A stretch of DNA of 64,000 nucleotides, from assembly GCF_005280295.1 (NCBI RefSeq), contig NZ_CP040020.1:2356001-2420000 (forward strand), written 5' to 3'. Positions 14,925 through 23,877 of this stretch are shown piece by piece. The notes under the pieces are model-generated. The model had not been told where the DNA came from. It saw nothing but the letters and a program-made list of their open reading frames with translations, and searched no databases. Each line of letters starts with the position of its first letter. Within the stretch, counting starts at the first letter, position 1. The stretch is from Brevibacterium sp. CS2 (GTDB lineage Bacteria; Actinomycetota; Actinomycetes; Actinomycetales; Brevibacteriaceae). Position numbers and translations under genes: made by a program.

Positions 14925-14957
14925 ACGAGATGCTCTAGCCAACTGAGCTATAGGCCC
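14881..14957 (-). tRNA. tRNA-Val (anticodon UAC)
   Basis: The reverse strand folds as a complete tRNA: acceptor stem GGGCCTA/TGGGCCC, D arm with AGCTCAGTTGGCTAGAGC, anticodon stem TCTCG/CGAGA with loop TTTACAC (anticodon TAC), T arm GGTTCGAGTC, and an encoded CCA end at 14883-14881. It marks the right boundary of the accessory region. Its 3' end abuts the recombinase fragment, as at a tRNA integration site. Confidence 0.95.
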
Positions 14958-15018
14958 CGACCGCCGTTCCTGTCGTCCCGGTTCGGACGACGGTGACAGC
15001 GGAATCAGTATGGCACAC

Positions 15019-16401
15019 TCACCCGTCCGTCCGGCGTCCGTCCTCGAGCTCGGTTCCGCCCGGGACCGAGGCGGGGCTCGCCGCTTCGAGGCTCGTGCCC
15101 CGCCAGCGGGAGATCCCGCGCATGAGGTGGTAGATGCCGATCGCGCACGCGCTGCCGATCGCGATGCCTTCGAAGGTGAGGTCCCCGGCCATGATCGTGT
15201 AGTTCGCGATCGCGACGATGAGGGCGACGGCGGCGGTGTTGAGGTTGACCGGGTCGGAGAAGTCGACGCGGTTCTGCACCCAGATCCGGATGCCGAGGAG
15301 GCCGATCATCCCGTACAGCACGGTCGCCGCGCCGCCGAGGACGCCGGGCGGGATCGTCGCGATCGCCTCGCCGAACTTCGGGAGCATGCTGAGCACGAGC
15401 GCCATGAGGGCTGCGAGGACATAGGCCGCCGTCGAGTACACGCGGGTCGCCGCCATGACGCCGATGTTCTCGGCATAGGTCGTCGTGCCCGACCCGCCGC
15501 CGGAGCCCGCGAGCGTCGTCGCGAGGCCGTCGGCGAGCAGCGCCCGGCCGGTGATCGGGTCGAGGTTCTGCCCGGTCATCGCGGACACCGACTTGACGTG
15601 GCCGATGTTCTCCGCGACGAGGACGAGGACCACGGGGAGGAAAAGGCCGAGGAGCGCGAGGTCGAACGCGGGCGCGTGGAACTCCGGCAGGCCGACCCAC
15701 CCCGCCTCTCCGATGGCCGCGAAGTCGACCTGGCCCTGGAGCGCGGCGGCGGCATACCCGACGAGCACGCCCACGAGGATCGACAGCCGGCCGATGATGC
15801 CCTTGAAGAGCACCGTGGTGAGGAGGATCGCGGCGATCGTGATGACCGCGGTGAGCGGCGCCATCTGCACCCAGTTCCATGCCGCGGGGGCGAGGTTGAA
15901 GCCGATGAGCGCGACGATCGTCCCGGTGACGATCGGCGGCATGGTGACCTCGATCCAGCGGGTGCCGGCGAAATGGACGACGACGCCGATGAGCGCGAGG
16001 AGGATGCCGACGGAGACGATCCCGCCCTGGGCGAGGGCCATCTTCGCCGGGTCGACCGCGGTGCCCGACTCCGGGTCGAATCCGGTGACCGCGGCGAGCG
16101 GGGCGAGGAGGGCGAACGACGAGCCGAGGTAGGACGGCATCTTCCCGGCGGTGACGAGGAGGAAGAGCAGGGTGCCGACCGCGGTGAAGAACAGGGTGGT
16201 CGCCGGCGGGAACCCGCTCAGCAGCGGCACGAGGAACGTCGCGCCGAACATCGCGACGACGTGCTGGGCGCCGATCCCGGCGGTGCGCGGCCAGGAGAGC
16301 CGTTCGCCGGGCAGCACCACGGCTCCGGGCTCGATCCGCCTCCCGTCGCCGTGGAGCGTCCAGAACGGGGTGCGGGAGCGCGGGGAGGAGGTGCTGCTCA
16401 T
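15019..16401 (-). CDS. uraA: Uracil/xanthine permease (NCS2 family)
   Basis: 460 residues with about 14 membrane helices. NCS2 hallmarks are present: QHVVAMFGATFLVPLL in the first helix region, the SxGGxGTTTYAENIG motif (GSGGGSGTTTYAENIGVMA) in helix 10, and VAENIGHVKSVSAMTGQNLD containing the substrate-binding Glu. It imports uracil by proton symport in characterised relatives. First backbone gene after the tRNA; it has no obvious operon partner. Confidence 0.9.
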   Translation of the reverse strand: MSSTSSPRSRTPFWTLHGDGRRIEPGAVVLPGERLSWPRTAGIGAQHVVAMFGATFLVPLLSGFPPATTLFFTAVGTLLFLLVTAGKMPSYLGSSFALLAPLAAVTGFDPESGTAVDPAKMALAQGGIVSVGILLALIGVVVHFAGTRWIEVTMPPIVTGTIVALIGFNLAPAAWNWVQMAPLTAVITIAAILLTTVLFKGIIGRLSILVGVLVGYAAAALQGQVDFAAIGEAGWVGLPEFHAPAFDLALLGLFLPVVLVLVAENIGHVKSVSAMTGQNLDPITGRALLADGLATTLAGSGGGSGTTTYAENIGVMAATRVYSTAAYVLAALMALVLSMLPKFGEAIATIPPGVLGGAATVLYGMIGLLGIRIWVQNRVDFSDPVNLNTAAVALIVAIANYTIMAGDLTFEGIAIGSACAIGIYHLMRGISRWRGTSLEAASPASVPGGTELEDGRRTDG

Positions 16402-16487
16402 CGATGTGTCCTCGGGGTTGGGGTGAACGGGCCACCGAGTATCCTACGGACTCCCGGTCCGGTGCCGCGCACCGGAGGTAGCCCCGC

Positions 16488-18002
16488 TCAGCGCGAGCGC
16501 AGCGTGCGCTTGAGGATCTTCCCCGAGGAGTTCTTCGGCAGCTCGTCGACGAAGTGGACCGCCTTGGGCACCTTGAAGCCGGCGAGCCGACCCTTGACGT
16601 GCTCGATGACCTGCTCCGCGGTGAGGCTGTCGTCCTTGCGGACGACATAGGCGGTGATCGCCTCGATCCACTTCTCGTCCGGCATGCCGATGACCGCGAC
16701 CTCGGCGACGGAGTCGAGCTCGAAGATCGCGTCCTCGACCTGGCGGCTCGCGACGAGCACGCCGCCGGTGTTGATGACGTCCTTGACCCGGTCGATGACC
16801 TCGACGTAGCCCTCGGCGTCCTGGATGACGAGGTCGCCGGAGTGGAACCAGCCGTCGCGGAACGCCTCCTCGGTCGCCTCGGGCTTGTTCCAGTAGCCCT
16901 CGCACAGCTGCGGGGAGCGGTAGAGGATCTCGCCCTGGGTGCCGGGCTCGACGTCGACGCCCGAGGGGTCGACGACCCGGGTCTCGACGAACAGGCACGC
17001 GCGGCCGGCCGAGCCGAGCCGGTCTTTGTGCTCCTCGGGCCGGAGCACGGTGCACAGGGGGCCCATCTCCGACTGCCCGAAGCAGTTGTAGAACCCGAGC
17101 TCGGGGAGGTGTGCGACGAGCTTGTGGAGCACCGGTCCGGGCATGATCGAGGCGCCGTAGTACGCCTTGCGCAGGCTCGTGAGGTCCCGGGTGGCGAAGT
17201 CCGGGTGGTTGACGAGCGCGACCCACACGGTGGGCGCGGCGAAGAAGGTGTTGATCCCCTCGGACTCGATGAGGGCGAGGAGGTCGCCGGGCACCGGGAC
17301 GGGGACGATGATGTTGTACGCGCCCTTGATGAGCGCCGGGATGAGGAACACGTGCATCTGCGCGGAGTGGTAGAGCGGGAGCGCGTGGACCTGTCGGTCG
17401 CCCTCGTCGAAGTCGAGGACATCGAGGCAGCTGAGGTAGTGGTGGAGGAGGGCGCGGTGCGTCATCACCGCGCCCTTGGGCAGCGAGGTCGTGCCCGAGG
17501 TGTAGAGCAGCTGGGCGACGTCGGTGTCGGTGACGTCGAACTCGCCCATCGCCTCCGGGGCGATGTCCGCGGCCCGGGCGGTGTCGAGGAGGTCCTCGAA
17601 GTCGACCCGCAGCGCGGCGCGGCCGGCCTCGGTGGCGTCGACGTCGGCGGCCATCGTGGCGTCCGAGATCACAAGGCGAGCGCCGGAGTCGTCGAGGATG
17701 TACTCGAGCTCGTCGTTCTTGAGCTGATAATTCACCGGCACGTGGATGAGGCCCGCGCGCACCGTGGCGAGGAACACGAGGGCGTAGAGGTCGGAGTTCT
17801 TCCCATAGGCGGCCACCCGGTCGCCGTGGTCGAGGCCCTGGGACACGAGGTGCCGGGCGAGCGCCGTGACCCCGGCGTCGAGCTCGGCGTAGGTCCACGT
17901 CCGGTCGCCGAAGACGATGGCGGTCCGGTCGGGAGAGCGCCGTGCGGTGCGGCGGAGGACGTCGGCGATGGTGCTGGATCGCAGCGCTGGGATCGAGTTC
18001 AT
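16488..18002 (-). CDS. Fatty-acyl-CoA synthetase (AMP-binding enzyme)
   Basis: 504 residues of the ANL superfamily. The P-loop-like motif LLYTSGTTSLPKGAVMTHRAL lies near residue 170, FYNCFGQSEMGPL (A5 motif) near 300, the hinge YVEVIDRVKDVI near 395 and the catalytic Lys in ELPKNSSGKILKRTL at the C-terminus. It should activate a fatty or carboxylic acid with ATP and CoA. The chain length cannot be read from the sequence. It lies upstream of uraA on the same strand with an 86-bp gap. Confidence 0.88.
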   Translation of the reverse strand: MNSIPALRSSTIADVLRRTARRSPDRTAIVFGDRTWTYAELDAGVTALARHLVSQGLDHGDRVAAYGKNSDLYALVFLATVRAGLIHVPVNYQLKNDELEYILDDSGARLVISDATMAADVDATEAGRAALRVDFEDLLDTARAADIAPEAMGEFDVTDTDVAQLLYTSGTTSLPKGAVMTHRALLHHYLSCLDVLDFDEGDRQVHALPLYHSAQMHVFLIPALIKGAYNIIVPVPVPGDLLALIESEGINTFFAAPTVWVALVNHPDFATRDLTSLRKAYYGASIMPGPVLHKLVAHLPELGFYNCFGQSEMGPLCTVLRPEEHKDRLGSAGRACLFVETRVVDPSGVDVEPGTQGEILYRSPQLCEGYWNKPEATEEAFRDGWFHSGDLVIQDAEGYVEVIDRVKDVINTGGVLVASRQVEDAIFELDSVAEVAVIGMPDEKWIEAITAYVVRKDDSLTAEQVIEHVKGRLAGFKVPKAVHFVDELPKNSSGKILKRTLRSR

Positions 18003-18111
18003 GGGTCCACCCTAATGTGCTCCGGGACACACTCCCAGCCGTGTCCGCTCCGTGAACCGCACGGCCGCGCAGCACTGCGGGCGCGGGACCGCGGTGTACT
18101 ACGGTGGCCCC

Positions 18112-19026
18112 ATGAGCACCGCGACAGTGACGACGATCATGGACCTGTGCGAGGAGCTGTGGCCGGCCTCCTACGCCGAGAGCTGGGACACCGTCGGCCT
18201 CGCGGTCGGTGACCCCGCGGCTCCGGTGCGCAGACTCCTCCTCGCCCTCGACCCGGTCGACTCCGTCGTCGCCGAGGCGGTCGACGGCGGGTACGACATG
18301 CTCGTCACCCACCACCCGCTCCTCCTGCGCGGGATCACCTCGGTCAACGCCGGCACCCTCAAGGGCGGAGCGGTCCACGCCCTCATCCGGGCCGGCGTGG
18401 CGCAGTTCAACGCCCACACGAACGCCGACTCCGCCCGCGGCGGGGTGACCGACGTCCTCGCCGAGGTGCTCGGCCTCACCGGGACGACGCCGCTCGCCCC
18501 CACCGCCGAGGCGCCCGCCGGGGTGGGCATCGGCCGGGTCGGCGACCTGTCCGGGCCGCAGACCGTCGAATCGCTCGCCCGCCGCCTCGCCGCGGTGCTC
18601 GATGCCACGGTGACCGGTGTGCGCATTGCCGGCGATCCGGACGCCGAGGTCACCCGGGTGGCCGTGCTCGGCGGAGCGGGGGATTCGATGTTCGATGCCG
18701 TGCGCGGCTCCGGCGCCGGGGTGTACATCACCTCGGACCTGCGCCACCACCCCGCGACCGAGGCCCGCGACACCGCGAACCGGACCGACGGCACGCCCCA
18801 TCTCATCGACATCTCCCACTGGGCCGCCGAGGCGCTGTGGCTCGACCGGGCAGCCGATCAGCTCGCGACCGCCGCGGAATCCGCCGGCCATGAGATCGAC
18901 ATCGCCGTGTCCCGGATCCGCACCGATCCGTGGACCGTGCGGATCGACCAGCCGCTCGACTCCCACTCCGGACCCGCGCCCGCCGGCCCGGTCTTCACCG
19001 ACCCGTCCGCACCGACCGAGGACTGA
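18112..19026 (+). CDS. Nif3-like dinuclear metal centre protein
   Basis: 304 residues. Typical motifs: PASYAESWDTVGLAVGD at the N-terminus, VTHHPLLLRG with two metal-binding His, AHTNADSARGGV, and a C-terminal HLIDISHWAAEALWL supplying further ligands. It is YbgI-like; these proteins form toroidal hexamers with a di-metal site, and relatives have proposed GTP cyclohydrolase-like activity. It is followed 2 bp later by the zinc-ribbon protein gene, an association conserved in actinobacteria. Confidence 0.9.
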   Translation: MSTATVTTIMDLCEELWPASYAESWDTVGLAVGDPAAPVRRLLLALDPVDSVVAEAVDGGYDMLVTHHPLLLRGITSVNAGTLKGGAVHALIRAGVAQFNAHTNADSARGGVTDVLAEVLGLTGTTPLAPTAEAPAGVGIGRVGDLSGPQTVESLARRLAAVLDATVTGVRIAGDPDAEVTRVAVLGGAGDSMFDAVRGSGAGVYITSDLRHHPATEARDTANRTDGTPHLIDISHWAAEALWLDRAADQLATAAESAGHEIDIAVSRIRTDPWTVRIDQPLDSHSGPAPAGPVFTDPSAPTED

Positions 19027-19028
19027 GC

Positions 19029-19760
19029 ATGCACCTCACCGACACCGCACACCGCGCCCTCCTCGACTGGATCGACCTCTCCGCCCGGCTGCGGAAGAAC
19101 ACCCACGCCGCCAAGCAGACCGAGCTCCTCGAGCAGCTGCGCGGACTCGCCGCCGAGCACCAGGCCAACGCCGAACGCATCGCCGCCCTCGAGGCCACCC
19201 GTGCTGCGGAGTCCGAGCGCGCCACCGCGCTCGAGACCGATGTCGCCGCCCGCGGGGCGACGATCGAGCGGATGGAGTCCCGGCTGGCCTCCGGCGAGGG
19301 GCTGACCTCCCGGGACCTCGTGGCGCTCCAGGGCGACATCGAGACCGCGAAGACCGCGCGGGAGAAGGTCGAGGAGGACCAGCTCACCAGCCTCGGCGCG
19401 GTCGAGGAGCAGGATGCGGAGATCCGGGACCTGCGGCAGGAGGGCGCGGCGATCGCCGCCCGCGGCAAGGACCTCCAGACCGAGCGCAAGGCACGCGCCG
19501 AGGAGCTCGCCGCCGAGGCCGCGGAGCTCGAAGCCGCGCGCGCCGGCACGGCGGAGAAGCTCCCGACCGACATCCGGCAGCGGCTGAGCGCGAAGGAGAC
19601 CGCGGGCCAGATCGGTGCCGCAGTGCTCGCTCACGGCACCTGCGGCGCCTGCGGCGACGAGCTCAGCGGCGTCGCCCGCGATGCGCTCTCCGGTTCCGAG
19701 CCCGGCACGGTCGTCGAATGCGACTCCTGCGAGACGCTCCTCGTCACGCCGCTGGGCTGA
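19029..19760 (+). CDS. Coiled-coil protein with C-terminal zinc ribbon (CT398/C4-type)
   Basis: 243 residues. The first about 175 residues form a long antiparallel coiled coil rich in Ala, Glu and Arg. The C-terminus carries a four-cysteine zinc ribbon (CGACGDEL ... CDSC). Family members probably bind nucleic acid or bridge proteins, but the function is not established. It is translated with the Nif3-like gene just upstream. Confidence 0.87.
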   Translation: MHLTDTAHRALLDWIDLSARLRKNTHAAKQTELLEQLRGLAAEHQANAERIAALEATRAAESERATALETDVAARGATIERMESRLASGEGLTSRDLVALQGDIETAKTAREKVEEDQLTSLGAVEEQDAEIRDLRQEGAAIAARGKDLQTERKARAEELAAEAAELEAARAGTAEKLPTDIRQRLSAKETAGQIGAAVLAHGTCGACGDELSGVARDALSGSEPGTVVECDSCETLLVTPLG

Positions 19761-19926
19761 CGGCACGGACCAGCTGGACGGCCGCGGTGCGAAGCGCCGG
19801 TTCCGGAGCCACCTCAGTGCGGTTCTGGCACTCAACAGCCACTGCAGTGCGGTTACTCGCTGGTATCCGCACCGGACTGCACCCGGAACCCCGCTGGCGA
19901 CTGGAACCCGGACCCGCTCCGGCGCC

Positions 19927-20679
19927 TCAGCCGGGCAGGATGATGTCGAGCCGGGCCGGCTGCCGGCCCTGCGGGGGAGTGAACTCGACCGCGTGGTACC
20001 GCTTCGCCGCCGTGACGAGGCCGCGGAAGTCCTCCGGCAGCGTGGCCCGGGAGCGCAGCAGGCGGCCGACGAGCTCTCCGCGCGTGTGCTTGGCGTTGTG
20101 CGAGACCACGGTGCGCCGGCCCCGGGACTCGGTGTACACGTCGACGACGGCGGTGCGCTCCGGCGGGCCCGGCCACGACTTCCGGTACTCCGTCGATCGG
20201 CAGTCGAGGACGAGCTGCCCGGCGAACTCGTCATCCAACACCGGCGTGAGGCGGGTGCGCCACCAGGTGGAGAGCACCTGGCCGGAGAGCCGGGTCTTCA
20301 TCGACAGGCGGTAGGCGGGGATCGGGTCGAGTGCGGCGACGATCCCGAACAGCGCCGAGGACACCCAGACGTGCTCGAGCCGGGCACGCGCCGTCGGGGT
20401 GAGCCGGCCGAGCGCCGAGTAGAGCACTCCGGAGTAGGTGTCGAGCGCCGGCGCGCAGGGGATCTCGGTGAGCCGCGTGTTGCGGGCGACGTCCTCGGCG
20501 ATGCCCGCCCCGACGCCCAGCCGGTCGAGCGCATCCGGGGCGGCGGACACCTCGGCGAGTGCATCGAGCACCTCGGCGCGGGCGCCGGTGAGCTCCGGCA
20601 GGCTGAGCGCGTCGAGGTCGAGGCGCGGTCCGGTCGCGGCGGGCGTCTTGCCCTCGGAGGGTGGGAGGAGGATGATCAC
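19927..20679 (-). CDS. yaaA: Peroxide stress protein YaaA (UPF0246)
   Basis: 250 residues beginning MIILLPPSEGKT, the hallmark of the family. Later motifs are LDTYSGVLYSALG, WVSSALFGIVAALDPIPAYRLSM and SHNAKHTRGEL. E. coli YaaA lowers free iron during hydrogen peroxide stress and binds DNA. It is convergent with the zinc-ribbon gene; the 166-bp gap carries two short TCAGTGCGGTT/GCAGTGCGGTT repeats. Confidence 0.9.
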   Translation of the reverse strand: MIILLPPSEGKTPAATGPRLDLDALSLPELTGARAEVLDALAEVSAAPDALDRLGVGAGIAEDVARNTRLTEIPCAPALDTYSGVLYSALGRLTPTARARLEHVWVSSALFGIVAALDPIPAYRLSMKTRLSGQVLSTWWRTRLTPVLDDEFAGQLVLDCRSTEYRKSWPGPPERTAVVDVYTESRGRRTVVSHNAKHTRGELVGRLLRSRATLPEDFRGLVTAAKRYHAVEFTPPQGRQPARLDIILPG

Positions 20680-20784
20680 GGTCCACCATCCTAGAGGCCG
20701 CCCAACCGCCCCCTGACCCGGGGTTATGCTCAGCGAGGACGGCGTGGCCCGGGCTCGGGCGGCCTGCGACTACACTGGGTGATC

Positions 20785-21166
20785 GAGGACAGGTCGCCGG
20801 ACGGTCGCGGCAGCGGGAACGCTGACGAGGAACGTCCGGGCTCCGCAGAGCACAGCGGTGGGTAACACCCACCCGGGGCGACCCGCGGGCACGTGCAACA
20901 GAGAGCAGACCGCCTGCCTGCCTGGTGCAGGCCGGTAAGGGTGAAACGGTGGTGTAAGAGACCACCAGGGTTCCGGGTGACCGGAATCGCTGGGTAAACC
21001 CCGCTGGGAGCAAGATCAGACAGACAGCGTCCGAGGGCTGCTCGCCCGAGCTGTCGGGTGGATCGCTCGAGGCCGTCGGTGACGGCGGCCCTAGACAGAT
21101 GACCGTCGAACGGTGTCCGGGCAACCGGCCCGTGGACAGAACCCGGCGTACAGGCGGCCTGTCCTC
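20785..21166 (+). ncRNA. rnpB: RNase P RNA (bacterial type A)
   Basis: Conserved blocks are in order: GAGGAACGTCCGGGCTCC with CAGAGCAC, GGGTGAAACGGTGGTGTAAG, and CAGAACCCGGCGTACAGG near the 3' end. Helix P1 pairs 20785-20796 with 21155-21166 (one wobble). It forms the catalytic core that processes tRNA 5' ends. The 3' end overlaps the last bases of ppgK on the other strand. Confidence 0.95.
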
Positions 21167-22004
21167 ACCCCTTGTGCTTGCGCACCTTCGCCCGGCCCCC
21201 GTTGGCCGCGAGATACGCCGCACCCACCGTGCCGGCGTCGTTGCGGAGCTCGGCCGGCACGATCTCCGCGCGCAGCCGAAGCAGCGGCAGGAACTGCTCG
21301 TGGCTCTTCGAGATCCCACCGCCGACGATGAACAGGTCCGGGGTGAAGAGCATCTCGAGCATCGAGTAGTACTGCTGCAGACGCTGCGCCCACTCGGCGT
21401 ACTCGAGCCCCTCGCGGACCTTGACGGATTCCGCCGCCTGCGTCTCCGCATCCGCCCCGTTCATCTCGAGGTGACCGAGCTCGGTGAACGGCACGAGCAC
21501 CGCATCGTGGAACAGCGCGGTGCCGATCCCCGTGCCGAGCGTCGTCATGATCACCGTCTGCTTGCGGTGGCCCCGCCCGGCGCCGAAGGTCATCTCAGCC
21601 AATCCGGCGGCATCGGCGTCGTTCATGACGAAGCAGCTGCGGCCGGTGGCCCGGGTGATCGCCTCGGGCAGGTGCTCGCCGATCCAGCTCTGGTCGAGGT
21701 TCGGGCAGAACAGCACCGTGCCCTCCTTGACGACGCCGGGGAAGGCGACGCCGAGCGGCAGCCGGGCGAGCGCCGCGGCGTCGGGCACGACCTTCTTGCG
21801 CACGGCCTTGTCGACCACCTGGTCGACGGCATCGGCCACCGCACCCACGACCGCCTCCGGGGTGGCGGGCTTGGGGGTGAGCACGCGCACGCGCTTGAAC
21901 GGCAGGGTGCCGTCGACGAGGGACACGAGGCCGACCTTGATCCCGGTGCCGCCGATGTCGATGCCGATGCCGTAGGGGGTGTCGGAGTGGAGGAAGTCGG
22001 TCAT
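21165..22004 (-). CDS. ppgK: Polyphosphate glucokinase
   Basis: 279 residues of the ROK family. It begins with the phosphate-binding motif GIGIDIGGTGIKVGLV and contains TLGTGIGTALF and FVMNDADAAGLAEM around the catalytic Asp. ELGHLEMNG and the C-terminal LFIVGGGISK follow. Such enzymes phosphorylate glucose with polyphosphate or ATP and are typical of actinobacteria. The frame is open far upstream, but homology starts at the ATG at 22004, preceded by GAAAGGCGG. Confidence 0.93.
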   Translation of the reverse strand: MTDFLHSDTPYGIGIDIGGTGIKVGLVSLVDGTLPFKRVRVLTPKPATPEAVVGAVADAVDQVVDKAVRKKVVPDAAALARLPLGVAFPGVVKEGTVLFCPNLDQSWIGEHLPEAITRATGRSCFVMNDADAAGLAEMTFGAGRGHRKQTVIMTTLGTGIGTALFHDAVLVPFTELGHLEMNGADAETQAAESVKVREGLEYAEWAQRLQQYYSMLEMLFTPDLFIVGGGISKSHEQFLPLLRLRAEIVPAELRNDAGTVGAAYLAANGGRAKVRKHKG

Positions 22005-22045
22005 GATCCGCCTTTCGGGGAACGGGTCGGGCTCGTGGGGCGGCG

Positions 22046-22951
22046 TCAGGCCGCCGGGCCGTGGAAGATCCCGGTGGACTCGTCGGGCAGGGTGAGGATG
22101 TCGGCACCGGATTCGGTGACGACGAGGGTGTGCTCGAACTGTGCGGAGCGCTTCCGGTCGGCGGTGACGATGGTCCAGTCGTCGTCCCAGGACTCCCACT
22201 TCTCGGTGCCGAGATTGAGCATCGGCTCGATGGTGAACACCATGCCCGGCTCCATGACCTCGTTGTGGGCCGGCGCGGCGTCGTAGTGGGGGACGATGAG
22301 GCCGGAGTGGAACTCGCGGCCCACCCCGTGCCCGGTGTAGTCGCGCACGACGCCGTATCCGAACCGTCCGGCGTACTTCTCGATGACGCGGCCGATGACG
22401 TTGATCTCGCGTCCCGGCTTCACCGCCTTGATCCCGCGCATCGTGGCCTCGTACGTGCGCTCGACGAGCAGCCGGGACTCCTCGTCGACCTCGCCGACGC
22501 AGAAGGTGTAGTTCGTGTCCCCGTGCATCCCGTCCTTGTACGCGGTGATGTCGAGATTGATGATGTCCCCGTCCTGCAGGACGGTGGAATCCGGGATGCC
22601 GTGGCAGATCACCTCGTTGATCGAGGTGCAGATCGACTTGGGGAAGCCGCGGTAGTCGAGGCAGGACGGGTAGGCGCCGTGGTCGCAGAGGTACTCGTGG
22701 GCGATCCGGTCGAGCTCGTCGGTGGTGACGCCGGGGACGATGGCGCGACCGGCTTCGGCGAGCGCGTTGCCGGCGATCCGGCCGGCCGCCCGGATGCGCT
22801 CGATCTCCTCCGGCGTGTAGTGGTCCCCGCCGCGTCCCTCGTCCGGCACCGCACGGCCCACGTACTCCGGACGCGGGATGTCGGCGGGGACGCTGCGGAC
22901 GGGGGAGACGGTTCCTGGTGTGAGGGTGCCCAGCGGCGCGTGTGATGTCAT
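22046..22951 (-). CDS. map: Methionine aminopeptidase, type I
   Basis: 301 residues. The metal ligands are all visible: Asp in [21 protein letters not shown] (two), His in GHGVGREFH, Glu in FTIEPML and Glu in QFEHTLVV. The approximately 40-residue N-terminal extension with a proline-rich start is seen in actinobacterial type Ic enzymes. It removes the initiator Met from nascent proteins. It is followed 42 bp later by ppgK on the same strand. Confidence 0.93.
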   Translation of the reverse strand: MTSHAPLGTLTPGTVSPVRSVPADIPRPEYVGRAVPDEGRGGDHYTPEEIERIRAAGRIAGNALAEAGRAIVPGVTTDELDRIAHEYLCDHGAYPSCLDYRGFPKSICTSINEVICHGIPDSTVLQDGDIINLDITAYKDGMHGDTNYTFCVGEVDEESRLLVERTYEATMRGIKAVKPGREINVIGRVIEKYAGRFGYGVVRDYTGHGVGREFHSGLIVPHYDAAPAHNEVMEPGMVFTIEPMLNLGTEKWESWDDDWTIVTADRKRSAQFEHTLVVTESGADILTLPDESTGIFHGPAA

Positions 22952-23032
22952 GATGCGGCCAGTCTAATCGGCGTCCGGCCCGGTCCGCAGTCCGCGGTGC
23001 GGGACTAGGATGGAGGTTCCCGAGGAGGTCGC

Positions 23033-23746
23033 ATGAGCACACCGCTGTCCGGTCTGGGCGACGGTCTGGGGGACGTCGTCGTGATGACGAGCGCGCCCCA
23101 GCAGATCGCCGACCACATCATGTCCTCGATCGCCGTCGGCGCCCTCCCGGTGGGTTCGGCGCTGCCGCCGGAGCGTGAGCTCGCCGCGGCGATGCAGGTG
23201 TCACGGTCCTCCGTCCGCGCGGCCCTCGACCGGCTCGAGCGCGGCGGCTTCATCGTGCGCCGGCGCGGGCGGGGCGGCGGCACCTTCGTCGCGGAATGGG
23301 ACTCCCGGGCACTGGCCGGGATCGAGGACCGCCTGCAGGAGTTCCACCGCACCCGCATCGACCTGCTCGATGCGCGCGCCGTGGTCCAGAACCGGGCCGC
23401 GCTGCTCGCCGCGCAGCGGCGCACCGCGGCCGAGGCCGAGGAGATCGCCGGGCTCGCCGAGGCCTACGCCGCCCAGGCCGATGCCGCCGGGGCCCGGCTC
23501 GCCGACGCCCGCTTCCACCACGCCGTGGCCCTCGCCGGGCACAACCCGGAGATCGTGCGGATCGTCACCGATCTCGACCGGCGGATCAACACCGGCTTCC
23601 GCCACGATCCGTTCTCGCCGGAGCTCTTCGCCCGCGCCTGCGCCGACCACTCGGCGATCGTCGAGGCGATCCGCGACGGCGACGGCCCTGCCGCCGGCCG
23701 GCTGTGCGAGGAGCACTTCCGGGCGACGACGATGATGGCCGGCTGA
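23033..23746 (+). CDS. FadR-subfamily GntR transcriptional regulator
   Basis: 237 residues. It has an N-terminal winged helix (QIADHIMSSIAVGALPVGSALPPERELAAAM, SRSSVRAALDRLERGG) and an all-helical FCD ligand domain with Asp/His metal-site residues (RFHHAVALAGHNP, ACADHSAIVEAI). The target and ligand are unknown. GAGGAGG precedes the ATG. It is convergent with ald, so regulation of ald is possible but not implied by position. Confidence 0.87.
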   Translation: MSTPLSGLGDGLGDVVVMTSAPQQIADHIMSSIAVGALPVGSALPPERELAAAMQVSRSSVRAALDRLERGGFIVRRRGRGGGTFVAEWDSRALAGIEDRLQEFHRTRIDLLDARAVVQNRAALLAAQRRTAAEAEEIAGLAEAYAAQADAAGARLADARFHHAVALAGHNPEIVRIVTDLDRRINTGFRHDPFSPELFARACADHSAIVEAIRDGDGPAAGRLCEEHFRATTMMAG

Positions 23747-23818
23747 CGGCCCGCTCCCGCGCGAGCACGCCGGCGGCCCGCCCGCTCCCGGCTGCTCACA
23801 GGGGACGCCCGCGCACGC

Positions 23819-23855
23819 CGGCGGCCCGGGAGCCGAAGCTCTCCGGGCCGCCGCT
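23819..23855. terminator. Bidirectional terminator between the GntR gene and ald
   Basis: CGGCGGCCCGGGA pairs with TCTCCGGGCCGCCG around a short loop, with a single mismatch. It lies between two convergent stop codons. No long T-run follows, as is common in GC-rich actinobacteria. Confidence 0.6.
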
Positions 23856-23877
23856 GGGCGCAGCCAGAGGGCCGTGC

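Noticed and set aside
16444-18966. 840-codon minus-strand frame over the acyl-CoA synthetase and Nif3 regions
   Set aside because: The frame is low-complexity Arg/Gly sequence and spans two genes with clear homology on other frames.
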